A DNA stretch of 64,000 nt from Methylogaea oryzae (GCF_019669985.1 NZ_AP019782.1:302501-366500), one strand, 5' to 3'; shown: positions 47,673 to 56,429, counted from the stretch's first letter. Numbers and translations are program-made. The notes: generated by a model not told the origin, from the sequence alone.

Positions 47673-48356
47673 ATGGACAAAGACAAAGCCCTAGCCAAGA
47701 TCAAGAAATGCCTACGTCTGGCCGCGTCCGCCAACGCCAACGAAGCCGCCACCGCCATGCGGCAGGCACAGGCGTTGATGGAGCAATACGGCATCGAGCA
47801 CAGCGACGTGCTGGCGTCGGAAGCCGCCGAGGCCAAGGCAAAGGCCGGCGCGACCAAGACGCCTGCCATGTGGGAAAACCGTCTGGCCGACTTGGTGGCG
47901 CGCTCCTTCGGCTGCGACCTGATTTTTGATAGCGTGCCGGGGTGCTCCGGAGACTGGCTGTTTATCGGTATCGGGCCAAAAGCCGAAGTCGCTTCCTACG
48001 CCTTCGGCGTGTTGTTGCGCCAGTGCAAGGCGGAGCGAGCCAAGCATATCAAAACCAAACTCAAACGCTGCAAACCCGCTACAAAAACCCAGAGAGCGGA
48101 CGAATTCTGTACGGGTTGGGTCTTTTCCGTAGCGTCCACCATCCGCACCTTCGCTCGTAGTGAAGAGGACACGGCCATCATAAATGCCTACACGGACAAG
48201 CGCTTTACCGGTCTGGGCACGCTGAAGGCTAGCGACCGCAGCGGCAGCAGGGACTACGGCGACGCCATGCACGGCCACCTCGCCGGTCGCAACGCCAGGC
48301 TGGACCACGGCGTCGGCGCAGTGGGCGGCGCCCAAGAGCGGATTGGTCATGGGTAA
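47673..48356 (+). CDS. DUF2786 domain protein
   Basis: A 227-residue protein whose N-terminus (KDKALAKIKKCLRLAASANANEAATAMRQAQALM) is the DUF2786 helical domain. A second domain of unknown type follows (FIGIGPKAEVASYAFGVLLRQC). Common in phage early regions; function unknown. Confidence 0.85.
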   Translation: MDKDKALAKIKKCLRLAASANANEAATAMRQAQALMEQYGIEHSDVLASEAAEAKAKAGATKTPAMWENRLADLVARSFGCDLIFDSVPGCSGDWLFIGIGPKAEVASYAFGVLLRQCKAERAKHIKTKLKRCKPATKTQRADEFCTGWVFSVASTIRTFARSEEDTAIINAYTDKRFTGLGTLKASDRSGSRDYGDAMHGHLAGRNARLDHGVGAVGGAQERIGHG

Positions 48357-49017
48357 TGCGGCCAAGGTCGACCCCAAGCAGCAGCTGATCAAGCGCATCC
48401 ATGCCCAGGCGCGGGAAGTGCAGAATGCTAATCCGCGCTTCGACACGGAAACGCGACGGCTTGGCCAGTTGAATCTGGTAGGGGAGGCTTCCACCAGCGA
48501 CATGGATATCGGCCAGCTCCATCAGGTTTCCGCCTGGCTGGCGAAGCTGGGGGGTAAGGTTCGCCAGCCGAAGGGCGGCGGCCGGGCGCTGTCGCTGGAT
48601 GCCCAGGCGCAGAAGCTGCGGGCCATTTGGCTGGAGCTGCACGGCCTGGGCATCGTGCGCGATCCGTCCGAGGCGGCGCTGTGCTCCTGGGCCAGCAATT
48701 CCCGCTCGCCCAACGTGACCTCCATCCTGGAGATGTTGGCCGGTACCCGGGAAATGGATGCCGCCATCGAGCGGTTGAAGCAGTGGCGTTCCCGGGAGTT
48801 GTGCAAGGGGCAACTGTTTTGCCCGCAGTGCCGCGCAGCGTTCCGTCCCTCGCCCAGGCAGGCGCGGGCGTTTCCGCGGCTGGTGTGCGACCGGCATGAG
48901 CCGGCGGTGGCGTATCAATGGCGGAAATCGGAATCCCCTCACCCTAGCCCTCTCCCGCAGGGAGAGCGTAGCGAGGGTTTGGGGACCGGAAAGGTTAGCC
49001 ATGAGCGCGCTGCCTGA
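48349..49017 (+). CDS. GemA-like protein (Mu gp16 type), REP-extended
   Basis: A 222-residue protein. The DUF1018/GemA segments are KQQLIKRIHAQAREVQ and SLDAQAQKLRAIWLELHGLG; a C-terminal zinc-like CPQCRAAF follows. Mu GemA changes host gene expression and DNA topology. The last ~25 residues are encoded by a repeated palindromic element (48935-48984), so the original end was probably near there. Confidence 0.75.
   Translation: MGNAAKVDPKQQLIKRIHAQAREVQNANPRFDTETRRLGQLNLVGEASTSDMDIGQLHQVSAWLAKLGGKVRQPKGGGRALSLDAQAQKLRAIWLELHGLGIVRDPSEAALCSWASNSRSPNVTSILEMLAGTREMDAAIERLKQWRSRELCKGQLFCPQCRAAFRPSPRQARAFPRLVCDRHEPAVAYQWRKSESPHPSPLPQGERSEGLGTGKVSHERAA
48935..48984 (+). repeat. REP-like palindromic element inside a phage gene end
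   Basis: The block begins CCCCTCACCCTAGCCCTCTC, has the core CTCTCCC-GCA-GGGAGAG and ends GCGAGGGTTTGGGG. It is the widespread gammaproteobacterial type of dispersed palindromic repeat. It encodes the typical peptide ESPHPSPLPQGER in one frame and NPLTLALSRRE in another. Confidence 0.72.
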
Positions 49018-49408
49018 CGGCTTCAACGAATACCGGCTGCCGGAGTCGATCCGGCGCATTGCCGAGTATTGCGGCATGGATGTGGCCCTGAAAATCATGG
49101 CCGAGTACGGCGGTGTGCACCTATGCGTGCCCGTCAAAGCCAGGCCGGAACACCGGTTGGTGGAGCTGCTGGGGCCGGTGGACGCGGCGCGATTCTGCGA
49201 GGCGTTCGGCAATCAAACGCTGAATATCCCGAAGGGCCAAGCACTTCAGCACGCCTTGCGGCTAAACCGTATGATGGAGATGCGGGCAGCCAAGGCCACG
49301 ATGGCGGATATCGCCCGGGCGGTGGGGTTGACGGAGCGACGCGTAACGGATTTGATGGGCGGTGCACCCTCCATTAACCGCCAACAAGACCGGTTGGAGG
49401 GATTTTAG
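49001..49408 (+). CDS. Mor/C-like late transcription activator (probable)
   Basis: A 135-residue protein from ATG 49001: LPESIRRIAEYCGMDVALKIMAEYGG in front and a C-terminal helix-turn-helix (ATMADIARAVGLTERRVTDLM). The size, position before the lysis genes and layout fit the Mor/C activator family. It could switch on middle or late transcription. Only one such gene is visible, while Mu has two. Confidence 0.65.
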   Translation: MSALPDGFNEYRLPESIRRIAEYCGMDVALKIMAEYGGVHLCVPVKARPEHRLVELLGPVDAARFCEAFGNQTLNIPKGQALQHALRLNRMMEMRAAKATMADIARAVGLTERRVTDLMGGAPSINRQQDRLEGF

Positions 49409-49427
49409 TATGATCCAAGGGGGAACG

Positions 49428-49721
49428 ATGCTACTGATTACAATGCGCGAGTGGCGGGGACCAGGTCAGAACATGTCGCCAGAACAATACGCCAGGACGG
49501 CCGTCCGGGAACGGCACCGCGGGTTCGTCACCAACCTACCGTTAGCGACGGCCATCGAACGGATACATGCCTATCAAGTGGCCTACAAAACTCGTTATTT
49601 GCTGGCGGTTGAGTTTTCGTTGATTGGCGTCGTTCCGATCGACGATTTGGACGCCGTACACATACACATGTGCGACGTGGAGCTGGTTGAGGCGTTGCCC
49701 CAACATACCGATGCATTCTAG
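49428..49721 (+). CDS. Hypothetical early protein
   Basis: A 97-residue protein from ATG 49428 with AGGGGGA upstream (ITMREWRGPGQNMSPEQYAR). Not recognised. It is the last gene before the lysis-region control sequence. Confidence 0.5.
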   Translation: MLLITMREWRGPGQNMSPEQYARTAVRERHRGFVTNLPLATAIERIHAYQVAYKTRYLLAVEFSLIGVVPIDDLDAVHIHMCDVELVEALPQHTDAF

Positions 49722-49728
49722 CCTGTAG

Positions 49729-49754
49729 GGTGCGGTGAGTCGGCGAACCGCACC
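49729..49754 (+). terminator. Hairpin after the early operon
   Basis: GGTGCGGT pairs perfectly with ACCGCACC around a ten-base loop, eight bases after the last early gene. No T run follows, so termination would be weak; it may also be one more copy of a dispersed chromosomal palindrome. Confidence 0.45.
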
Positions 49755-49819
49755 GTCCGCCCCCTTCCGAAACCCTGCAGATTCCCCGCCTAAACCCCGC
49801 CGCCTATCCTGGCCTCTCT

Positions 49820-49886
49820 GGCGCCGATAGGCGGTTCGTCATCAGCAAGCCATCGCCAGGGCTGTAGCCCGTCTCCTATCGGCGCC
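49820..49886. promoter_or_regulatory. 12-bp inverted repeat ahead of the lysis and late genes
   Basis: GGCGCCGATAGG (49820-49831) and CCTATCGGCGCC (49875-49886) are perfect inverted copies 43 bp apart, ending 20 bp before the holin gene. They could be activator sites flanking the late promoter or a long-range mRNA stem. No standard -35/-10 was seen, as expected for an activator-dependent promoter. Confidence 0.5.
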
Positions 49887-49906
49887 CCCATTTCACTGGA
49901 GGCCCC

Positions 49907-50248
49907 ATGCATATCCTGCCCCGTTTTTTCTGGGTCGCACTGACTGCGCTGCTATTGCTGGTTTTCGTGGTGCATGAGCACCCGCACATGGCGCCTGTAT
50001 TCGGCGAAAAAATCACCCTGGCGTTATTGGCCGGATTCGCCGGATACGTGCTGGACGTGATGCTGCACCCCTACGCGCGGCCGGACGGCTATTTGAAAGA
50101 GCCCTGGCAGCCGTTGAAAAACGTTTTTACCTTCAACAAGGCCAACCACGAGGTGGCTGCGGGGTATGAGTCCGTGTTCGCCGCGGCGATGCAGCGGCGG
50201 GCCATCATCGTCGGTGCGACCATCATTGGTATTGGGTTGGGCGCCTAG
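49907..50248 (+). CDS. Putative holin
   Basis: A 113-residue membrane protein with an N-terminal helix (FFWVALTALLLLVFVV), a second helix (LALLAGFAGYVLDVML) and a C-terminal one (AIIVGATIIGIGLGA). It lies directly before the lytic enzyme gene, whose start overlaps its last base. A holin or holin-like role is inferred from topology and place. Confidence 0.7.
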   Translation: MHILPRFFWVALTALLLLVFVVHEHPHMAPVFGEKITLALLAGFAGYVLDVMLHPYARPDGYLKEPWQPLKNVFTFNKANHEVAAGYESVFAAAMQRRAIIVGATIIGIGLGA

Positions 50249-50934
50249 TGTTCGGCTACAGCGACTACGATCGGTGGGACATCGCCAGCTGGCTGTTGGC
50301 GCTGTTGTTGTTATGCCTGGCAAGTTGTGCGCCGGAGCCCGTTGCGGCAGCCGATACCATTCCCCGTGCTGCCATCCGCTATCGCGGCGATTTGGTACGC
50401 CAGGCCCATCTGGTGTGGGGCCTGGAGGCGCCAGTGGCGGATTTCGCGGGGCAGATTCACCAGGAGAGCGCGTGGCGGCCGGAGGCCGAGTCAAAGTTCG
50501 CCGGCGGCCTGGCGCAGTTTACGCCGGACACGGCACGGTGGATTTGTGGCGCGTACCCGGCGATCACCCTCTCCCCCGGCCCTTCAACCGAGGACGCCAA
50601 GCGCTGCGACGTGTTCAACCCCACCTGGGCCGTCCGCGCCCTGGTGACCTACGACAAACACCTGTGGGACCGGATCAGCGCCCGCGATGCGTGCGATCGC
50701 ATGGCGATGGCGCTGTCGGCCTACAACGGCGGTCTCGGCTGGCTCAACCGCGACGTCCGGGCAGCATCGAGTAAGGGGCTCGATCCGCTGATCTGGTGGG
50801 ACGGTGTCGCCCTGGCGAATGCCGGGCGCGCCGCCTGGGCCATCCGAGAAAACCGCGATTACCCGCAAAAAATCCTCCGCCGCTGGTCGCCGTTGTATGC
50901 GGCCGGCGGTTGGGGGCGTTCGGTTTGTTCCTGA
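50248..50934 (+). CDS. Lytic transglycosylase (phage endolysin) with lipobox
   Basis: A 228-residue SLT-type muramidase: catalytic Glu in QIHQESAW, then GLAQFTPDT and SAYNGG. The N-terminus has a membrane segment that ends in a lipobox-like LASC (residues near 24-27), so the enzyme may be exported as a lipoprotein rather than released by the holin. It cuts peptidoglycan at lysis. Confidence 0.88.
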   Translation: MFGYSDYDRWDIASWLLALLLLCLASCAPEPVAAADTIPRAAIRYRGDLVRQAHLVWGLEAPVADFAGQIHQESAWRPEAESKFAGGLAQFTPDTARWICGAYPAITLSPGPSTEDAKRCDVFNPTWAVRALVTYDKHLWDRISARDACDRMAMALSAYNGGLGWLNRDVRAASSKGLDPLIWWDGVALANAGRAAWAIRENRDYPQKILRRWSPLYAAGGWGRSVCS

Positions 50935-50944
50935 AGAGGTATCC

Positions 50945-51163
50945 GTGAAGCAATACACGCTCCGCAATGCGCCGACGTTCATCCTGACCGGTGAGCTGTT
51001 GTCGTGCCGGCACGACGAAAAATTGCTGGTCAATGAATTGCGCCAGAGACAGGTCGTCTCCCTCTGCAACCGCTCCCACCGCGCCACCGTGTGCCGCCTG
51101 AAGGCGCAAGGCCGCTGGATCGGGCAGACCAACGAGTTCGGTAACAACGGCGAGGCAAGCTAA
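50945..51163 (+). CDS. Hypothetical lysis-region protein
   Basis: A 72-residue protein from a GTG start with AGAGG upstream (KQYTLRNAPTFILTGELLSC). No membrane segment. Not recognised. Overlaps the Rz-like start by one base. Confidence 0.5.
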   Translation: MKQYTLRNAPTFILTGELLSCRHDEKLLVNELRQRQVVSLCNRSHRATVCRLKAQGRWIGQTNEFGNNGEAS

Positions 51164-51699
51164 TGTTCGCTGCCCTGGCCTCCCGATTCGTCATCCCCAT
51201 GGCCCTGCTGCTGGCCGGCATCGTTGCCGGCGCGGCCTGGGGCTACCGCTACGCCGATGCGCAAGGCCAGGCCGCCCTGGCCAACCTGCAACGCCAGCAG
51301 GCCGATCAACACGCCCAGGCCGAAGCCCTGCTGCGCGCCGAGCTGGAGCAGGCGCACGAATACGGCGAGGGCCTGTCCGCCCAGCTCGCCGACGCGCAGT
51401 CCCGTCAAACCGTCAAAACCATCGAGGTGATCCGCCGTGTGCCGATTGTTACGTCTAACCGCGTCTGCTTGTCTCCTGATGCTGTCCGCCTGCTCAACGG
51501 CGTCATCGCTACCGCCGGTGACGCTGATGCCGTGCCCCAAGCCGCCGGCGGTGCTGCTGGCGAAGCCGCAGCCGCTGCCGCCTCTGATCGGGACGTTGCG
51601 GGATGGATCGCCGAGGCCGCGGGAGTCTGCAACGTCCAGGCAGCCCAGCTTGCCGCCGTGATCGATTGGCATGAGCACCAAGCCGAGGCCCTGCGGTGA
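51163..51699 (+). CDS. i-spanin (Rz-like)
   Basis: A 178-residue protein with an N-terminal membrane anchor (VIPMALLLAGIVAGAAWGY) and a periplasmic coiled coil (QGQAALANLQRQQADQHAQAE). It would join with the embedded Rz1 to fuse inner and outer membranes at lysis. Confidence 0.82.
   Translation: MFAALASRFVIPMALLLAGIVAGAAWGYRYADAQGQAALANLQRQQADQHAQAEALLRAELEQAHEYGEGLSAQLADAQSRQTVKTIEVIRRVPIVTSNRVCLSPDAVRLLNGVIATAGDADAVPQAAGGAAGEAAAAAASDRDVAGWIAEAAGVCNVQAAQLAAVIDWHEHQAEALR
51437..51661 (+). CDS. o-spanin (Rz1-like), embedded in another frame
   Basis: A 74-residue lipoprotein frame fully inside the Rz-like gene. GTG start, signal LTASACLLMLSAC with lipobox LSAC, then proline-rich sequence (PPVTLMPCPKPPAV). 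Nested Rz/Rz1 pairs with these traits are well known. Confidence 0.8.
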   Translation: MCRLLRLTASACLLMLSACSTASSLPPVTLMPCPKPPAVLLAKPQPLPPLIGTLRDGSPRPRESATSRQPSLPP

Positions 51700-51868
51700 T
51701 TGTCGGCATTTTGAGCGCGACACGGTCAACCCGGCGGATGGCGTGGGCCGGTGCCGCACCGAGGCGCGGCCGTTTTTTCGTGGGCTGCCCTATCCGCGCG
51801 TGCGGCGGGAATGCGCCCAGTTTGAGGAGCTGAGGGATGGATTGGTTAGAACGGGCCGCGGAAGTTGA
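51671..51868 (+). CDS. Small cysteine protein, hypothetical
   Basis: A 65-residue protein (RPCGDCRHFERDTVNPADGVGRC, then FFRGLPYPRVRRECAQF), probably one zinc site. Of a type found near phage lysis genes; role unknown. Confidence 0.6.
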   Translation: MSTKPRPCGDCRHFERDTVNPADGVGRCRTEARPFFRGLPYPRVRRECAQFEELRDGLVRTGRGS

Positions 51869-52082
51869 ACAGCTGGACCGCGACATCGCCCTGGCGGCGC
51901 AACATGAACGTGCCGGACTGGACGGCAAAACGGCGGCGGATTCCGCCGAATTTTGCGAGCTGCCCGACTGCGGCGCGCCGATCCCGGATAAACGGCGCCA
52001 GGCGGTGCCTGGCTGCCGGTTTTGCGTGGAGTGCCAGGAACGGATCGAGAAATACCCGGCATGGGGGGAGAGGTACGCATGA
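51837..52082 (+). CDS. TraR/DksA-type C4 zinc finger protein
   Basis: An 81-residue protein: a helix (LERAAEVEQLDRDIALA) and C4 zinc finger CELPDCGAPIP plus CRFCVECQERIE. This is the short phage TraR form, which can change promoter choice of host RNA polymerase without ppGpp. It overlaps both neighbours. Confidence 0.88.
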   Translation: MDWLERAAEVEQLDRDIALAAQHERAGLDGKTAADSAEFCELPDCGAPIPDKRRQAVPGCRFCVECQERIEKYPAWGERYA

Positions 52083-52423
52083 TGGTTCAACTGGAATTCT
52101 GGCAGTTGATAACGCTGTTGCTGGCGTTTTTCGCGTTTGTCGGCGCCGGCGGAAAGGTGTTGTTTGGCCAGTTCGAACGGCGAATGTCGGAACGGTTCTC
52201 CGCTATGCAGCAGGCGCTGAAGGATCACACCGAGTCCGAGGCCAAGGCGTTATCACAGTTGCAGTCCCTGGAACGGGACCTCCTGAACCTGAAGGCGGAC
52301 ATACCGTTGCACTATGTGCGGCGCGAGGATTACGTACGTAACCAGACGGTAATCGAGGCCAAGATCGATGCCGTCGGACTGAAGATCGAAAACTGGCAGC
52401 TACGAGGGAGCCACCATGGTTGA
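52079..52423 (+). CDS. Membrane-anchored coiled-coil protein (Mu gp25-like, DUF2730)
   Basis: A 114-residue protein: N-terminal membrane helix (FWQLITLLLAFFAFVGAGG), then a coiled coil (ALSQLQSLERDLLNLKADIP). In Mu-like phages a similar gene lies between lysis and terminase genes. The ATG overlaps the previous stop (ATGA). Confidence 0.65.
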   Translation: MMVQLEFWQLITLLLAFFAFVGAGGKVLFGQFERRMSERFSAMQQALKDHTESEAKALSQLQSLERDLLNLKADIPLHYVRREDYVRNQTVIEAKIDAVGLKIENWQLRGSHHG

Positions 52424-52721
52424 TGCGGCAAAAATCCGGCGCGAGTCCATGCGCTGGTACATCCTGCTGACGCTGCAAAACGCGCAGCCGATTGGCGCCT
52501 TCGAGGAGCTGATCCTAACCACGCTGCAGGGTATCTATACGGATGCCACACAGCACGAAGTGCGGGTGCAGCTGGATTACCTCCATTCCCGCGACCTGGT
52601 CGATATCGAAAGAAAACCGGATGGCCGCTGGTTCGCCAAGCTCGATCGCTACGGCGTCGACGTGGTGGAGTACACCGTGGACTGCGAGCCCGGTATCGCC
52701 AGGCCGCCCAAGCATTGCTGA
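52416..52721 (+). CDS. Mu gp26-like protein
   Basis: A 101-residue protein (RESMRWYILLTLQNAQPIGAFEEL and QLDYLHSRDLVDIERKPDG), with a winged-helix pattern. It occupies the gp26 place before the small terminase. Function unknown. Confidence 0.72.
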   Translation: MVDAAKIRRESMRWYILLTLQNAQPIGAFEELILTTLQGIYTDATQHEVRVQLDYLHSRDLVDIERKPDGRWFAKLDRYGVDVVEYTVDCEPGIARPPKHC

Positions 52722-52724
52722 TCC

Positions 52725-53270
52725 ATGGCGCCGCGCTCCAAAGTGAAACAGCTGCCGGCGGCCGTTTTGGCCTGGCTGGAATCTGCACTAGTGGAAGGCA
52801 ATTTCGCCGGCTACGAGGCGCTGGAAGCCGAGTTGAAAAAGCGCGGCTTCCAGATCAGCCGGTCCGCTATCCACCGCCACGGCCAGGCCATGGAGAGGCG
52901 CCTGGCGGCGGTGCGCGCCAGCACCGATGCGGCGCGGTTGATTGCCGAGGCGGCGCCGGACGATGCTGACCAGCGCAGTGCTGCGGTCATCAGTCTGGTG
53001 CAGACCGATATCTTCAACGTGTTGCTGATGTTGCAAGAGGCGGAAACGGCTAACCCCGAGGAGCGACTGTTGCTGATGGGCAAGGCGGCCAAAGGTATAG
53101 CCGATCTGTCGCGGGCCAGTTTGAGCCAGAAGAAGCATGAGCAGGACATCCGCCGGCAGGTGGCGGCCGAAGCCGCCGAGAAGGTAGAGAAGATCGCCAA
53201 GCGCGGCGGCATGAGCCGCGAGACGGTGGAAGCCATCAAGGCGGAAATCCTCGGGGTGGCGCGTGCTTGA
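52725..53270 (+). CDS. Small terminase subunit (DUF3486, Mu gp27)
   Basis: A 181-residue protein (RSKVKQLPAAVLAWLESALVEG then FQISRSAIHRHGQAMERRL). DUF3486 proteins are the DNA-recognition part of the Mu packaging machine. Its last eight bases overlap the large subunit gene. Confidence 0.88.
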   Translation: MAPRSKVKQLPAAVLAWLESALVEGNFAGYEALEAELKKRGFQISRSAIHRHGQAMERRLAAVRASTDAARLIAEAAPDDADQRSAAVISLVQTDIFNVLLMLQEAETANPEERLLLMGKAAKGIADLSRASLSQKKHEQDIRRQVAAEAAEKVEKIAKRGGMSRETVEAIKAEILGVARA

Positions 53271-54849
53271 TACGTCCATTCCGAATACGGCGGCCAGCGG
53301 CATCGATGGGGATCTGCCATCGGTGTTTTTGCCGTATCAGCAGGCTTGGATCGCCGACGACGCCCAGCTAAAGGTTGGGCCGAAGAGCCGCCGTATCGGC
53401 CTCACCTGGGCAGAAGCAGCCGACGACGTACTGATTGCCGGCGCCAACAAGAGCGCCGGCGGGCAAAACGTTTATTACATCGGCTACAACCAGGACATGG
53501 GGCTGGAGTTCATCGAGGCCTGCGGCATGTGGGCCAAGGCGTTCAACTATCTGGCCTCCGAGGTGGAGGAAGGTCTATGGGAGGAAGACGGCGAGGATCG
53601 CAACATCAAGACCTTCACCATCCGCTTCCCGGAGTCAGGGCACCGCATCGTGGCGCTGTCCAGCCGGCCGGCCAACCTGCGCGGCAAGCAGGGCACCATC
53701 GTCATCGACGAGGCGGCCTTCCACGACAAGCTGGGCGAGCTGCTGAAGGCTGCGTTGGCGCTGTTGATCTGGGGCGGCCGCGTGCGGGTGATCAGCACCC
53801 ACGACGGCGAAGAAAACCCGTTCAACGCCCTGGTGAACGAGATCAAGAACGGTACGCGCAAGGGCTCGGTGCACGAGGGGATGACCTTCAGGAACGCGGT
53901 GTCCCAAGGCCTCTATCGGCGCGTGTGCCTGCGGCTGGGCAAGGAGTGGAGCCAGGCCGAGGAAGAGGCCTGGATCGCCGACGTGTACGCCTTCTACGGC
54001 GAGGATGCGGCGGAAGAATTGGACGTGGTGCCCAAGGCCGGTTCCGGTTCCTACCTGCCGGCCATCCTCATCGAAAAAGCGATGTACGACGCGCCCATCA
54101 TCCGCCTGGAATGCGACGAACCGTTCCAGGTACTGGCGGAGCCGGTGCGCCGGGCGCATGTGGCCGACTGGATCAAGGAACAGCTGGACCCGCTGCTGAA
54201 GGGTCTCAACGGCAAGCTGATGCACTGCTACGGCCAGGACTTCGCCCGTTCCGGCCACTTGTCGGTGATCTCCCCCATGATGATTTCCGAGAACCTGACG
54301 CGCTGGGTTCCGTTCCTGGTGGAAATGCGCAATGTACCGACGCGCCAGCAGCAGCAAATCCTCTGGCACATCATCCGGCGCTTACCCCGCTTCCAGGCCG
54401 GCGCCATGGACGCCACCGGCAACGGCGAGACCATAGCGGAGTACACCAAGGACGAGTTTGGCCAGGCCATTCAGTGCGTAAAGTTCAACGACGCCTTCTA
54501 CGGCGCCAACATGACCCACTTCAAGGCCGCCTTCGAGGACGGCTTGATCAAGATTCCCCGCAATGCCGACGTGCGCCGCGACCTGCGTTGCATCAGCGTG
54601 ATCAAGGGGGTGCCCAAGATCAACAAGGACGGGGAATACGAAGGTGCCGACGGCAAAAAGCGCCATGCGGACGCGGCGGTGGCGTTGTTCCTGGCCTATT
54701 GCGCGTCGTTGATGGAGGCGGCGCTGATCGAATTCGAATCCACCGGCCGCCGCGAGTCGCTCGATGACCATGGTCGGGAGTCGGTGGCCATCACCGAGGC
54801 CGGCTTCGGTACTGTCAGCGGCCTGAACGATTTCAATGGGTGGGGTTGA
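53263..54849 (+). CDS. Large terminase subunit (Mu gp28)
   Basis: A 528-residue packaging motor. ATPase motifs: YQQAWIADDAQLKVGPKSRR with variant Walker A, and Walker B IVIDEAAF. Nuclease acidic residues are in YGQDFARSGHLSV, MDATGNG and RHADAAVALFLAY. The start is TTG or GTG; the frame and family start agree. Confidence 0.93.
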   Translation: MLDTSIPNTAASGIDGDLPSVFLPYQQAWIADDAQLKVGPKSRRIGLTWAEAADDVLIAGANKSAGGQNVYYIGYNQDMGLEFIEACGMWAKAFNYLASEVEEGLWEEDGEDRNIKTFTIRFPESGHRIVALSSRPANLRGKQGTIVIDEAAFHDKLGELLKAALALLIWGGRVRVISTHDGEENPFNALVNEIKNGTRKGSVHEGMTFRNAVSQGLYRRVCLRLGKEWSQAEEEAWIADVYAFYGEDAAEELDVVPKAGSGSYLPAILIEKAMYDAPIIRLECDEPFQVLAEPVRRAHVADWIKEQLDPLLKGLNGKLMHCYGQDFARSGHLSVISPMMISENLTRWVPFLVEMRNVPTRQQQQILWHIIRRLPRFQAGAMDATGNGETIAEYTKDEFGQAIQCVKFNDAFYGANMTHFKAAFEDGLIKIPRNADVRRDLRCISVIKGVPKINKDGEYEGADGKKRHADAAVALFLAYCASLMEAALIEFESTGRRESLDDHGRESVAITEAGFGTVSGLNDFNGWG

Positions 54850-56426
54850 TGGATTACGTGCAGTTGAAAAGTGGGGTGATCGTTTCGGAGGCGGAGTTTG
54901 CCGAGATCGCCGGCAGCCGGCGTCCGAGCGGCGAGGAAATCGCCGGCATTGGCGGCGGGCGCGATATCACCCGCGGCTATGTCGATGCGTTGCCGATCCT
55001 ACCGCCGACCGATACGGTGCTGCAATCCCGCGGCGGCGGTGATTACAAGCTGTACGAAGACCTGCTGCGCGACGATCAAGTCAAGACCTGCCTCGCCCAG
55101 CGCAAGCTGGCGCTGGTGTCCAAGGAATGGAAGGTGGAGCCGGCCACGTCCGGCCGGCGCGACAAGAAGGCGGCCGACGCCTTGAAAGCGGTGCTGGATC
55201 GCCTGGCCTGGGACGAGATGAGCCAAAAGATGCTGGCGGGGATTTTTTACGGCCACTCGGTGGCGGAAATCCTGTGGGGCACGGACGGGGCGGAAACGAC
55301 CATCGAGGCCATCAAGGTGCGCAAGCAAAGGCGTTTCGGGTTTTCGCCCCAGGGCGAGCTGAAGCTGATCACCAGCGCCAACGCCATGGGCGAGGTGATG
55401 CCGGACCGCAAGTTCTGGACCTTTGCCACCGGGGCCGATGACGACGACGAGCCCTATGGCCTGGGCCTGGCCCATTGGCTGTACTGGCCGGTGTTTTTCA
55501 AGCGCAACGGCATCAAGTTCTGGCTGACGTTTTTGGAAAAATTCGCTGCGCCTACAGTGGTCGGGAAGTATCCATCTACCGCAACCCCCGGGGAGAAGGA
55601 TGCGCTGCTGCAAGCCGCCGCGGCCGTGCAGCGGGATGCTGCTATCCGCATCCCGGAGTCCATGCAGATCGAGCTGATCGAGGCGGCGCGCTCCGGCACG
55701 GTGGACTATGTGGCGCTATGCGACCGCATGGACAACGCGATCGCCAAGGTTATCCTGGGCCACACCGCCAGCACGCAATCCACACCAGGTAAATGGGGTG
55801 CTGAGCATTTGGCACAGGATGTCCGGGAAGACATCATCAAGGCCGATGCGGACCTGATTTGCGGCAGTTTCAATCTGCAGGTGGCTCGCTGGTTTACCGA
55901 ATACAACGATCCGCAGGCTAATCCGCCGCGCGTTTGGCGCGACTGCGAGGCGCAGGAAGACCTGAAGGCGCGGGCGGATCGCGACAAGGTGATTTTCGAC
56001 ATGGGTTTCAAGCCCACGGCAAAGTACATCACCGATACATACAGCGGCGAATGGGAGGAGAAAACTGCGCCGCCGCCGAATGTCGGAGCCCAGCCAAACG
56101 GCGCGCCCGCCGAGGGCCAGCCGGCGCCGGCGTTCGCCGAACACCATTGCCCCCATTGCTACGGCGAAGGCGACCCGCCCGACGCCCTGGACGCCCTGCG
56201 CGACCTGGCGCAGGACGGTTGGCAGCCGGTCATGCAGCCGATTACCCATCCGCTGGTAGCGGCGCTGGATGCATCGATTGCGGCCGGCAAGACGTTGGCG
56301 CAATTCCAGGCCGAGCTGCCGGCGCTGCTGGGAAACATGGACATTTCGAAGCTGACGGAAAGTTTGGCGCAAGCCGGTTTCATGGCCCGCGCGGCTGGCG
56401 ATGCGGGCATGGATATCAACACCTAG
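54849..56426 (+). CDS. Portal protein (DUF935, Mu gp29)
   Basis: A protein of about 525 residues: LYEDLLRDDQVKTCLAQRKLAL, IFYGHSVAEILWG and LGLAHWLYWPVFFKRNGIKFW are DUF935 portal segments. ATG 54849 shares a base with the terminase stop. A C-terminal HHCPHCYGEG could be a zinc site. Confidence 0.92.
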   Translation: MDYVQLKSGVIVSEAEFAEIAGSRRPSGEEIAGIGGGRDITRGYVDALPILPPTDTVLQSRGGGDYKLYEDLLRDDQVKTCLAQRKLALVSKEWKVEPATSGRRDKKAADALKAVLDRLAWDEMSQKMLAGIFYGHSVAEILWGTDGAETTIEAIKVRKQRRFGFSPQGELKLITSANAMGEVMPDRKFWTFATGADDDDEPYGLGLAHWLYWPVFFKRNGIKFWLTFLEKFAAPTVVGKYPSTATPGEKDALLQAAAAVQRDAAIRIPESMQIELIEAARSGTVDYVALCDRMDNAIAKVILGHTASTQSTPGKWGAEHLAQDVREDIIKADADLICGSFNLQVARWFTEYNDPQANPPRVWRDCEAQEDLKARADRDKVIFDMGFKPTAKYITDTYSGEWEEKTAPPPNVGAQPNGAPAEGQPAPAFAEHHCPHCYGEGDPPDALDALRDLAQDGWQPVMQPITHPLVAALDASIAAGKTLAQFQAELPALLGNMDISKLTESLAQAGFMARAAGDAGMDINT

Positions 56427-56429
56427 CCC

